Below, piece by piece: positions 18,193 to 25,992 of a stretch of 64,000 nt of DNA. The notes beneath the pieces are model-generated. The model did no database searches, had not been told where the DNA came from, and saw only the letters and a list, made by a program, of their open reading frames with translations. The stretch's first letter is position 1. The number at the start of each line of letters is the position of its first letter. The DNA is from Microbacterium candidum (lineage in GTDB: Bacteria; Actinomycetota; Actinomycetes; Actinomycetales; Microbacteriaceae): positions 124,001 to 188,000 of the forward strand of contig NZ_JASXSZ010000001.1 in NCBI RefSeq assembly GCF_030315975.1, written 5' to 3'. Position numbers and translations under genes: made by a program.

Positions 18193-18931
18193 ACGGGTCC
18201 TTCGGCTGCGGCACCGGCTGCACGCTCGTGGCGTCGATCTCGAGGGTGCCGTTGCTCGTCGTGCGCACCTTGCCGGTGACGGTGACCCATGTGCCGGTGG
18301 ACGGAACCTTGCCGGTGGCGGCGATCGGCACGCTCGCCGGGCGGGCGTCGATGACGCAATGCGTGATGATGAGCCGCGTCAGATCGAAGTTGCCGCCGTT
18401 CGACGCCGGGGTCGCGAAGCCGATGAGGGTCACCGGATCCCCCTCGAACGAGTCGGGGTTCGTCGCCGTGGCGAAGACGCTCGCCCAGTCGCCGACGCCG
18501 AAGTGCGAGGTGTCGCCGGAGGCGGCGAGGCTCACGGTGTCGGAGCCGGCGAACAGCGGCGGGGCGCCGGCATCCCGCGACATCGCGAGCTGGGCGGAGA
18601 GTGTGGCGGGAGGGGTCACGAGGACGGCCACGGCGACGACGGATGCCACGGCCCCACCGGTCAGCGCCATGACCCCGATGCCCTCGTGGTCGTGGTCGTG
18701 ATCGTGGTCGCCATGGTCGTGGCCGTGGTCCTCCTCCGCACCGAGAGGCAGCAGGCAGCTGAGGACGGCGCCGACGAGGAGGAGCGCCGCCATCCCGACC
18801 GCGAACCAGCTGCTCGCGGGGTTGACGTAGAGGCCGAGGCGGCCCGTGAGCGCGAGCGTGAGCGTCACGACTCCGAGCACGGATGCGAGCCCCGCGCCGA
18901 GCCAGCGCGTGACGACGGACTTCCGGCGCAT
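18182..18931 (-). CDS. TIGR03943-family membrane protein with His-rich loop
   Basis: 249 residues. Two N-terminal transmembrane helices flank a cytosolic His/Asp-rich loop at about 67-83 (EEDHGHDHGDHDHDHDHEG), an obvious metal-binding stretch. A third hydrophobic helix follows, and then the conserved TIGR03943 extracellular domain (LIGFATPASNGGNFDLTRLIITHC). Family members nearly always sit beside a YraQ-type permease, as here, and have been associated with zinc homeostasis. ATG 18931 is chosen, one base after the permease stop; a TTG at 18940 is an alternative. Confidence 0.85.
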   Translation of the reverse strand: MRRKSVVTRWLGAGLASVLGVVTLTLALTGRLGLYVNPASSWFAVGMAALLLVGAVLSCLLPLGAEEDHGHDHGDHDHDHDHEGIGVMALTGGAVASVVAVAVLVTPPATLSAQLAMSRDAGAPPLFAGSDTVSLAASGDTSHFGVGDWASVFATATNPDSFEGDPVTLIGFATPASNGGNFDLTRLIITHCVIDARPASVPIAATGKVPSTGTWVTVTGKVRTTSNGTLEIDATSVQPVPQPKDPYEY

Positions 18932-18932
18932 G

Positions 18933-20333
18933 CTACGCAAGGAGGTTCACCACCATCCCGATCGCGAGGGCGGACAGGACCACCGTGACGACCATGCCGA
19001 CCAGCACCCGGGTGGTGAAGGTCGTCCGCAGCAGCGCCAGCATCTTGACGTCGACGAGCGGTCCGACGATGAGGAACGCCGTGATCGAGCCGGGCGTGAA
19101 CGTCGAGGCGAACGACAGCGCGAAGAACGCGTCGACGTTGGAGCAGATCGACACGATCATCGCGAGCGCGATCATGGCGACGATCGACAGCACCGGGTTC
19201 GATCCGATGGCGAGCAGCGCATCGCGCGGGACGAGCACCTGCACAGCCCCCGCGAGCGCCGAGCCGATGATGAGCGCCGGCATCACCGCGCGCAGCTCGA
19301 TGAGGAACTGGGCGCCGCTGCGGCGCCACTTGCCGCCCTCCTCGTGCTCGACGACCTCGCACGTGTCGCGGAAGCGCCCCGTGAGCAGCTGCTCCGGGTT
19401 CGGGTGACGCGAATACAGCCAGCCGATGAGGTTGGCGATGAGGAACCCGCCGAGGATGCGGGCGACGAGGATGCCGTCGTCGAACCCGAACGCCTGGAAG
19501 GTCGAGATGATGACGATGGGGCTGACGATCGGCGCCGACACCAGGAACGTCAGCGTCTCCGAGACGGAGAACCCGCGCATCATGAGACCCCGCGCGAACG
19601 GGACGTTGCCGCACTCGCAGACCGGCACGAGGAGGCCGAGGAGGGACAGCGTCAGGCGGCGCGCCCAAGGGGCGCGCGGCATCCATCGCTCGATCGCGCC
19701 GGGCGGGACCCACACCTGCACGACGATCGAGAGGATGACGCCGAGCACGACGAACGGCATGCTCTCGATCAGGACGCTGATCGAGAGCGTCAGGCCGTCC
19801 TGCAGGCGCGTCGGGAGCGCGGGCCCGGGCACGAGCATGTTGATCGCGAAGATCGCGGCGAGCAGGCCCACGCCGACGAGGAATCCGACGAGTCCGCGCA
19901 CGCTGAAGCTCGGGCCGATGTGGGCCGTCTTCGGCGTCCACGCAGGAGCTCCCGCGGTCGTGGTCGCGGTGGGAGTCCACTCCGGCTCGAGGGTGGCGGT
20001 CGCGGTGCGAGGAGCCTCGGGTTCGACAGCCGGCACCCGCACTCCACGCGCTGCCGGCGCGTCGCGCGGAGCCTCCGCTGGCGTGGGCCCAGGCTCGGCG
20101 GCCGACGGGACGGGACTCCAGACCGGCGCGGAGGCGGATGCGGCGAACGACGGCGTGAATGCGGCCGCCGGCGTCGTGTCCGCTGCTGCTTCAGGAGCGG
20201 CCGGGGTCGCCTCGGCAGCAGCCGGGGTCGCGGACCCGCTGCGGGCGGCGGCATCCGCCGCGATCGCGGCGGCGGCTGCGGCAGCGCGCAGCTCCCGGCG
20301 GGTCAGACCCGTGGGCGGATCAGTCGACGTCAC
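18933..20333 (-). CDS. YraQ/DUF318-type permease
   Basis: About 466 residues. The first ~135 are an Ala/Pro/Thr-rich, low-complexity cytosolic head; the rest has about 10 transmembrane helices. The hallmark LLVPVCECGNVPFARGLM (CECG motif) and the second-half SICSNVDAFFALSF identify the family, which pairs with TIGR03943 and is thought to move metals or small solutes. The start is placed at GTG 20333, overlapping the zur 3' end by 14 nt; the low-complexity head makes a downstream start possible. Confidence 0.85.
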   Translation of the reverse strand: MTSTDPPTGLTRRELRAAAAAAAIAADAAARSGSATPAAAEATPAAPEAAADTTPAAAFTPSFAASASAPVWSPVPSAAEPGPTPAEAPRDAPAARGVRVPAVEPEAPRTATATLEPEWTPTATTTAGAPAWTPKTAHIGPSFSVRGLVGFLVGVGLLAAIFAINMLVPGPALPTRLQDGLTLSISVLIESMPFVVLGVILSIVVQVWVPPGAIERWMPRAPWARRLTLSLLGLLVPVCECGNVPFARGLMMRGFSVSETLTFLVSAPIVSPIVIISTFQAFGFDDGILVARILGGFLIANLIGWLYSRHPNPEQLLTGRFRDTCEVVEHEEGGKWRRSGAQFLIELRAVMPALIIGSALAGAVQVLVPRDALLAIGSNPVLSIVAMIALAMIVSICSNVDAFFALSFASTFTPGSITAFLIVGPLVDVKMLALLRTTFTTRVLVGMVVTVVLSALAIGMVVNLLA

Positions 20334-20742
20334 GCTCGAGGTTCCCGGCGGCCTCGGCCGCGGTGCAGTCGGCGCACAGGCCGAAGATGTCGACGACATG
20401 CTCGGCCTGCGTGAAGCCGTGCGTGGCAGCGGTCTGCCGCGCCCACTGCTCCACGTCTGTTGCGGCGATCTCGACGGTGAGACCGCACGACCGGCAGATC
20501 AGATGATGGTGGTGTCCGCTCGAGGTGCACGCACGGTAGAGCGCCTCGCCCTCAGGCGACTGGAGGGTGTCGGCCTCTCCCTGGGTCGCGAGCCCCGACA
20601 GCGTCCGGTAGACGGTCGCAAGACCGATCCCGGTGTTCTCGTCGCGAAGGATCGCGTGCAGGCTCTGCGCACTCACGAAGCCCTGGGCGTCCGCGAGTGC
20701 TTCGCGCACTCGATCGCGCTGCCACGTGTTCCGCTGTGCCAC
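20320..20742 (-). CDS. zur: Fur-family transcriptional regulator, Zur-like
   Basis: 140 residues. A winged-helix N-terminus (SAQSLHAILRDENTGIGLATVYRTLSGLATQGEAD) leads to a metal/dimerisation domain with GHHHHLICRSCG (His77-80, Cys83, Cys86) and the second structural zinc pair CADC (Cys123, Cys126). Short linker, four-Cys zinc site and neighbours (YraQ permease/TIGR03943, and znuABC 9 kb away) favour Zur over Fur or PerR. It starts at GTG 20742 with TAAGAT 7 nt upstream, so it is leaderless. It heads an overlapping run to mpg. Confidence 0.88.
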   Translation of the reverse strand: MAQRNTWQRDRVREALADAQGFVSAQSLHAILRDENTGIGLATVYRTLSGLATQGEADTLQSPEGEALYRACTSSGHHHHLICRSCGLTVEIAATDVEQWARQTAATHGFTQAEHVVDIFGLCADCTAAEAAGNLERDVD

Positions 20743-20749
20743 CCGCGAG

Positions 20750-20755
20750 ATCTTA
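20750..20755 (-). promoter_or_regulatory. -10 hexamer TAAGAT for the zur operon
   Basis: TAAGAT on the minus strand ends 7 nt before GTG 20742. No Zur-like palindrome was recognised around it, so autoregulation is not evident. Confidence 0.55.
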
Positions 20756-20778
20756 CGCGCGGGCGCTGAGCATCGGGT

Positions 20779-20818
20779 GGGAGCGGGTGCGACCGCGATC
20801 GCGGTGGCATCCGCTCCC
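20779..20818 (-). terminator. Long hairpin terminator after the ABC exporter operon
   Basis: A 12-bp outer stem (GGGAGCGGGTGC at 20779-20790 with GCATCCGCTCCC at 20807-20818, one G-U pair) encloses the perfect 14-bp palindrome ACCGCGATCGCGGT (20792-20805). It lies between the ABC ATPase stop (20956) and the zur promoter. A smaller hairpin with a TTCG tetraloop (CGCGGA-TTCG-TCCGCG, 20857-20872) precedes it and may contribute. Confidence 0.65.
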
Positions 20819-20955
20819 GGCGTCGTTCCTGCGCGTCCCGCACACTCTTCGAGACGCGCGGATTCGTCCGCGACGCGCGGCGGCGCCGGGTGTCTTGGAC
20901 GGACAGAGGTGTCTCGGGGCGTGGCGCATGGGCGCAGGTCGCGGTGTCGCCAGGG

Positions 20956-22224
20956 TCAGGCTGCGTCGGGCTCCTTGACGCGGCCGTCGTGCAGTTCGAC
21001 GACCCGGTCGGCGCGCGCCATGAGGAGCGGGTCGTGGGTCGTCACCACGGCGGCCACGCCCTCCCGATGGACGAGATCGACGAGAAGGTCCATCATCGCG
21101 GCGCCGGTCATGCTGTCCAGCTGACCGGTGGGCTCGTCGGCGAGCAGCACGCGCGGGCGCGCGGCGAGGGCGCGCGCGATGCCGACGCGCTGCTGCTGTC
21201 CGCCGGACAGCTCCGGCGGACGCTGCGCCGCATGCCCGGCAAGACCGACGGCATCCAGCAGCTCCGCGACGCGCGCGTCGCGCTCGGCGGGGTCGACGCC
21301 GAGGAGGCGCAGGGGGACCTCGACGTTCTCGGCGGCCGAGAGCACGGGGATCAGGCCGAACGTCTGGAAGACGAAGCCGAGGTCCTTCCGCCGGGTCTCG
21401 ACGAGCCGTGATTCGGACGCATCGCCGAGCTCGAGATCGCCGAGGTGGACGGCGCCGGAAGTCGGGCGGTCGAGTCCGCCGAGGAGGTTCAGGAGCGTCG
21501 TCTTGCCGCTGCCGGAGCGACCCTTCACGACCAGCAGCTCGCCGGCGCCGACCTCGAGGCTCACCCCGTCGACAGCGACGACCTCGGCCGCCCCGTCGCC
21601 GAAGACGCGCGTGACCGCGTCGGCACGGAGGACAGGGGCGACGTCGCGCGGTCCGTCGACGGTGGGCTGTCGCGGGGTGGTGGATGCCGGCGGAGCCGGG
21701 GATTCCACCGGTGCTTGACCTGCCCCCGGGGTCTGCTCGTCGGGCTGGACCTGCTGGGCTGCGGCCTTGGCCGCGGCGGCCTGCTCGGGCGTGATGATCG
21801 GGATCTCGGCGGTCGAAGGGTTGACGCCCCGACCGCGGCGACGGAGAAGCTGCTGCTCAGGCGGCACCGGAGCGGACGCGTGCGACCCCTCGACAGGCTC
21901 GGGGACCGAAGAGGAATCAGGAATCGGAGCGTGAACCGGAGCGGGGTCGGGGACCGGAGAGGGAGGGGACGGTTGCGCTTCCGGGTCCGCGCCGCCTTGC
22001 GGGTCGTTGAGCGAGCGAAGCGAGTCGAAACGCGCTGAGCCTTCGAGAGCGGCTTCCGCGGTGTCTTCTGCCTGCTGCTCGCTCGACGGCACGGTCGTGC
22101 CGGCGGTCTCCGGGGCGGCGGCCGGGGCGGCGTCCGGGATCGCAGAGGGATCGGGGACCGCAGCGGGATCGGGAATCGGAGCGGGATCGGGGACCGAGGC
22201 CGGTTCGTTCGTCGGGTCACTCAT
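20956..22224 (-). CDS. ABC exporter ATP-binding protein (MacB/LolD type) with long low-complexity head
   Basis: 422 residues. The ATPase domain (about 200-420) has Walker A GRSGSGKTT, signature LSGGQQQR and Walker B VLLADEPTGQLD, typical of the MacB/LolD/FtsE subfamily that drives FtsX-type permeases. The first ~195 residues are odd for the family: Pro/Asp/Ala-rich, with IPDP-type iterations, and containing two stretches that are translated dispersed repeats (ARFDSLRSLNDP and VPEPVEGSHA). ATG 22224 has GAGGAGG upstream and overlaps the previous gene by 8 nt. It forms an exporter with the two permeases and second ATPase upstream. Confidence 0.9.
   Translation of the reverse strand: MSDPTNEPASVPDPAPIPDPAAVPDPSAIPDAAPAAAPETAGTTVPSSEQQAEDTAEAALEGSARFDSLRSLNDPQGGADPEAQPSPPSPVPDPAPVHAPIPDSSSVPEPVEGSHASAPVPPEQQLLRRRGRGVNPSTAEIPIITPEQAAAAKAAAQQVQPDEQTPGAGQAPVESPAPPASTTPRQPTVDGPRDVAPVLRADAVTRVFGDGAAEVVAVDGVSLEVGAGELLVVKGRSGSGKTTLLNLLGGLDRPTSGAVHLGDLELGDASESRLVETRRKDLGFVFQTFGLIPVLSAAENVEVPLRLLGVDPAERDARVAELLDAVGLAGHAAQRPPELSGGQQQRVGIARALAARPRVLLADEPTGQLDSMTGAAMMDLLVDLVHREGVAAVVTTHDPLLMARADRVVELHDGRVKEPDAA
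21883..21906. repeat. Dispersed repeat inside a CDS (codes for VPEPVEG)
   Basis: GACCCCTCGACAGGCTCGGGGACC lies within the ATPase gene and is read on the minus strand as SVPEPVEG. The same short element occurs at 16033-16056 outside genes. Confidence 0.6.
22001..22034. repeat. REP-like repeat inside a CDS (codes for RFDSLRSLNDP)
   Basis: A full copy of the window's main dispersed repeat (GGTCGTTGAGCGAGCGAAG followed by CGAGTCGAAACGCG) lies inside the low-complexity head of the ABC ATPase and is translated in frame. Confidence 0.8.
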
Positions 22225-23257
22225 GGTGGTCCTCCTCACGGGGGGATTCGGCGGGCGAAACACCGCTCGCATCCTCACTGCGTTTCGTCTCGCTCGTTCC
22301 TCGCTCGCTCAACGACCCGCCAAAAGCTACCGCCCCGGCCGCATCCAACGAACCGGCCGAATCCAACGAACCGGCCGCATCCGCAGATTCGGTAGCGGGC
22401 TGCTCGTGACCGGGCCAGACGGCCAGGTGGTCGGGCTCGAGGGCGAGGCGCACACGGTCCTGGAGGTCGAGCGCGGAGACGTATTCGCGGGGCAGCTGCA
22501 GCCGGCCCACGCGGTCGATGACGGCGAACTCCTCGGCGATGACGTGCTCGCCGCCGTCCCCCGCCCGGCGGAGGGTCTCCGTCGAGGTCCGGCCGTCGCG
22601 GATCTGCACCGTGCGACGCACGTGCTCGGACACCGTCGGGTCGTGCGTCACGATGAGCGTCGTGACGCCGAGCTCGCGGTTGACGCCGCGCATGGCCTCG
22701 AGCACCTCGGCGCTCGTCGCCTCGTCGAGCTCGCCGGTCGGCTCGTCGGCGAGGAGCACCTTCGGGCTGTTGGCGAGCGCCACGGCGATCGCGACCCGCT
22801 GCTGCTGCCCTCCGGACATCTGCGCCGGCGTGCGGTCGGCGACATCGCCGACCTCGAGCAGTTCGAGGAGGTCGTCAACCGGAACGCCGTCCTGTGTCTT
22901 GGCGACGTTGCGCGCCATCCGGACGTTCTCCGCGGCCGTCAGGTAAGGCAGGAGGTTGCGCCCGGTCTGCTGCCACACGAAGCCGACCGTGCGTCGGCGG
23001 TAATCGACGCGCTGCGTGCGCGACATCGCGCCGAGGTCCGACCCCGCGACGACGGCCGAGCCGGCGGTCGGCTTGTCGAGGCCCGAGACGATGCCGAGGA
23101 GCGTCGACTTGCCCGACCCGGAGGCGCCGACGATGGCGACCATCTCGGCCGGGTCGACCCGCAGGTTGAGCCCCTGCAGCGCCTGCACCTCGACCCCGTC
23201 GGTCGAGTAGATGCGCACGAGATCCGTGCACAGGATGGCCGGTTCCATGAGCGTCAT
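22217..23257 (-). CDS. ABC exporter ATP-binding protein with AbrB-like C-terminal segment
   Basis: 346 residues. Walker A GASGSGKST, signature MSGGQQQR and Walker B VLLADEPTGELD define the ATPase. After about residue 230 a segment, VIAEEFAVIDRVGRLQLPREYVSALDLQDRV in pattern (key pieces DRVGRLQLPREY and ALDLQDRV), resembles the SpoVT-AbrB fold found at the end of some actinobacterial ABC ATPases. The final ~55 residues include two SLDSAG/SLDAAG iterations and a translated dispersed repeat (GSLSERGTSETKRSEDA). It starts ATG 23257 with an ATGA overlap to the permease upstream; ATG 23248 is an alternative. Confidence 0.9.
   Translation of the reverse strand: MTLMEPAILCTDLVRIYSTDGVEVQALQGLNLRVDPAEMVAIVGASGSGKSTLLGIVSGLDKPTAGSAVVAGSDLGAMSRTQRVDYRRRTVGFVWQQTGRNLLPYLTAAENVRMARNVAKTQDGVPVDDLLELLEVGDVADRTPAQMSGGQQQRVAIAVALANSPKVLLADEPTGELDEATSAEVLEAMRGVNRELGVTTLIVTHDPTVSEHVRRTVQIRDGRTSTETLRRAGDGGEHVIAEEFAVIDRVGRLQLPREYVSALDLQDRVRLALEPDHLAVWPGHEQPATESADAAGSLDSAGSLDAAGAVAFGGSLSERGTSETKRSEDASGVSPAESPREEDHHE
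22280..22318. repeat. REP-like repeat inside a CDS (codes for SLSERGTSETKRSE)
   Basis: The copy GCGTTTCGTCTCGCTCG followed by TTCCTCGCTCGCTCAACGACC lies in the 3' end of the second ABC ATPase gene and is read in frame as part of its tail. Confidence 0.8.
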
Positions 23258-25992
23258 TCTTCCTCTCCCACGCGCAGCACCGAGGCGGGGCTGCGCCGCG
23301 ACGAGATCCATACCGCGAGCGCGACGACGGCCGCGACCACGACGACGAACACGGCGACGACGGCCGTGATGACCAGGGGATCGATCGGGATCGGCGGCTG
23401 GGCGCCGCCCGTGAACGCCGACAGATCCAGAGGGGCGAGCACCGCGAACGGCAGGACGATGCCCGCGATGACGCCGCCGACGAGACCCGTGGCGAGGATC
23501 GGCGCGACCTCCCACACGACGAGGCCGGTCGTCTGGCGGCGGTCGAATCCGAGGGTGCGCAGCGTCCCGACGAGCCGGATCCGTTCGCGCGCGCCCATCA
23601 CGAGGGTCAGCACGAGCGCGATCACCGCGAGCAGGGCGCCCAGCGCCGTCGCGATCATGAGCGCAGACTCGACCCCGGTGACCGCGGGTGCTTCGCGGAT
23701 GGCGTCCGCCTGCGCCGCGGCATCCATCATCGTCACCCCGGCACCGGTCACCTTCGCGATCGCGGAGCCCGCGGTCGCCGCGTCCTTCCCGGATTGGTGC
23801 GCACCGTCGAGCGCGACGAGCGCTCCGCGCAGCGACGGGGTGTCGAGGCCGTCGGGGAGGTTCTTCTTGTCGACGAGGATCCACGCGGAGTTGGGGGCGG
23901 CCGCGCCGAGCGATGCCGTCGCGGAGACGACGATCGCGTCGACGTCGCCCGTCCCGACGGACAGGCTGACCACGCCCGGGGTCGTGGCATCCTGCCAGTT
24001 CCCGATCGCGATCGGGATCTTCCCGTCGACCTTCTGGGACAGGTCGGGCACGCGCGCGTCCGCGGGGAGACCGGACTGCAGGGATGCCAGGTGCGCGGTG
24101 TCCGCGACGAGGACCTCGACGAAGTCCGATCCGCCGTTGCGCGAGACGCCGGCGAAGCCGGCCGTGTCGACCGCCCCCGTCGCGGTGACTCCCGGTACCG
24201 CGGTGACCTGCTTCAGCTCGGCGGTGGACAGCCCCGGCCCGCCGAGGCTGATGTCGGACCCGACACGGGCATGCGCCGCCTGCGAGACGCCGTCGCGCTC
24301 GGTCTGGAAGGCGACGGCGGAGAACACCGCCATCGCGACCCCGACGAGCACGACGAGCACGGGGATGAGCGCGGAACGGATGCCGAGCACGCTGCGCGAT
24401 GCACCGATGAGGCCGATCGCGCCGCGTCGCTTGCGCAGCGAGCCGTTGAGAGCGCGCAACGGCAGCGGATACAGCCTCAGCATGATCACGCTCACGCTCA
24501 GCGTGACGAGCAGGGGCGTCAGCACGAGGAGCGGGTCGACGCCTCCGGGTGCCACCCCGCGCTCGGCGAGCGTGACGAGGGCCGCCACGGTGACGAGCAG
24601 CACGAGCACCTCGAGCACCCACCGCCACCGTCGGCGGCGGCGCGGGACACGGTCAGACGGACGCGCGAGGACGGCGAGGATGGCCGCGGGAAGCACGGCA
24701 CAGGATGCGGCGCCGAAGAGGGCCGCCGCATCGATCGTCCCGGCCGTCACGAGGAAGGCGAGGACCAGTCCGACGATCGCCGCGGGGATGCCGGCGACGA
24801 GGCCCTCGAGCGCCATGCGGCTGCGGATCCACCACGGGGAGGCGCCGCGCGCGGACAGCAGCGTCAGCACCGGGCGGCGGCGTTCGACGAGCAGTTCGGA
24901 GCCGAGGATCAGCACGGCGAACGCCGCTCCCAACGGGCCGGTCGCAAGGAGGATCAGCAGCGTCTGCAGGGAGGACCCGCCCGACTGGATGCCGGCGAGC
25001 ACGTCCGTGAGCTGGGTCGTGAAAGTCATCCTCACCTGACCCTCCGCCGGCTCGTGGGGGCTCGACAGGAACGCGTTCAGCTGACTCGTCATCGTCGGCA
25101 GGTTCTGCCACGTGTAGGCCGGCGGGTGAGCGGCATACCAGCCGAGCAGGTCGGCCGTGAACGAGTACTGCATCTCGCCCCAGGGAGCGGGGTCGAGCCA
25201 CGCCGTCGCTCTGATGTCGACGCCGGCGTCGCCTTTGTCCGTGACCGTGGGATGCGCACGCTGCGACTGCAGCTCCCAGTACGGGGCGGCGTCGTCACGC
25301 GGGGCGACGAGACCGACGAGCTCGACCTGCTGATACGTCGGGAGACCGGTGGTCGGATCCTGGAAGGCGATGTCGTCGAGCGGCCTGGTCTGGCCGAGCG
25401 AAAGGCCCATGGCCTTCGCCGACTCGGCGGTCATCGCGACCTCGATCGGCTTCACGGTGGGCCGCATGACGGTCTCGAGACTGACGCCGGGCATCGCTTG
25501 GCCGGCACCCTCGGGCACCGGTGCGAACTCAGGCTGGTAGGCGGCCGGCCAGCTTCCCTCGACGAGCTTCATCTGGCTCCGCCACTGCGGGTAGGCCTCG
25601 AGCTGCAGTCCGTAGTGCCCCTCGCTGCGCGGGCCGGTCGTGCCGATCAGCGTCGTGCGCGCCGTCCACCCCGGCTCCCGCAGCCCCGACTTCAGCGGCT
25701 GCGGCAAGGTCCGGTAGGTCTTCTCGAGCGACGCCCCGTAGAAGTTCCAGACGTAGTCGTACTGGTCCTTCGGCGCTACGTTCCCCGTGGCGAGCCCGTT
25801 GACGCGGTGCGCTGTCTGCACCGAGGTGATGCCGGCACTCGGCTGGTCGATCCGGTACTGGACGTCTTGCGTGAGAAGACTCGTGACCGCGCGCGGCCAC
25901 GCGACGACGGCGAAGGCCGCGATGAGCACCACGATGGCGAGCGCGATGATCGCGCCGCGGAACGCCGCCCACTGCTTGAAGAGGAGCCTCAT
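23254..25992 (-). CDS. FtsX-like ABC transporter permease
   Basis: 912 residues. One N-terminal transmembrane helix, a large extracellular domain (about 40-430), a block of helices, and a second extracellular segment followed by a FtsX-type four-helix end (ALLAVIALVLTLVMGARERIRLVGTLRTLGFDRRQT, key piece RLVGTLRTLGFDRRQ). This duplicated layout is usual for actinobacterial FtsX/MacB-type exporters that act on cell-surface substrates. ATG 25992 has GGGAGGAG upstream and overlaps the previous permease by ATGA. The substrate is not predictable from sequence. Confidence 0.88.
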   Translation of the reverse strand: MRLLFKQWAAFRGAIIALAIVVLIAAFAVVAWPRAVTSLLTQDVQYRIDQPSAGITSVQTAHRVNGLATGNVAPKDQYDYVWNFYGASLEKTYRTLPQPLKSGLREPGWTARTTLIGTTGPRSEGHYGLQLEAYPQWRSQMKLVEGSWPAAYQPEFAPVPEGAGQAMPGVSLETVMRPTVKPIEVAMTAESAKAMGLSLGQTRPLDDIAFQDPTTGLPTYQQVELVGLVAPRDDAAPYWELQSQRAHPTVTDKGDAGVDIRATAWLDPAPWGEMQYSFTADLLGWYAAHPPAYTWQNLPTMTSQLNAFLSSPHEPAEGQVRMTFTTQLTDVLAGIQSGGSSLQTLLILLATGPLGAAFAVLILGSELLVERRRPVLTLLSARGASPWWIRSRMALEGLVAGIPAAIVGLVLAFLVTAGTIDAAALFGAASCAVLPAAILAVLARPSDRVPRRRRRWRWVLEVLVLLVTVAALVTLAERGVAPGGVDPLLVLTPLLVTLSVSVIMLRLYPLPLRALNGSLRKRRGAIGLIGASRSVLGIRSALIPVLVVLVGVAMAVFSAVAFQTERDGVSQAAHARVGSDISLGGPGLSTAELKQVTAVPGVTATGAVDTAGFAGVSRNGGSDFVEVLVADTAHLASLQSGLPADARVPDLSQKVDGKIPIAIGNWQDATTPGVVSLSVGTGDVDAIVVSATASLGAAAPNSAWILVDKKNLPDGLDTPSLRGALVALDGAHQSGKDAATAGSAIAKVTGAGVTMMDAAAQADAIREAPAVTGVESALMIATALGALLAVIALVLTLVMGARERIRLVGTLRTLGFDRRQTTGLVVWEVAPILATGLVGGVIAGIVLPFAVLAPLDLSAFTGGAQPPIPIDPLVITAVVAVFVVVVAAVVALAVWISSRRSPASVLRVGEEE

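Noticed and set aside
22217..24628. 803-codon version of the second ABC ATPase
   Set aside because: The additional 457 N-terminal codons overlap the permease gene in another frame and are Arg-rich noise; ATG 23257 with its ATGA overlap is the real start.
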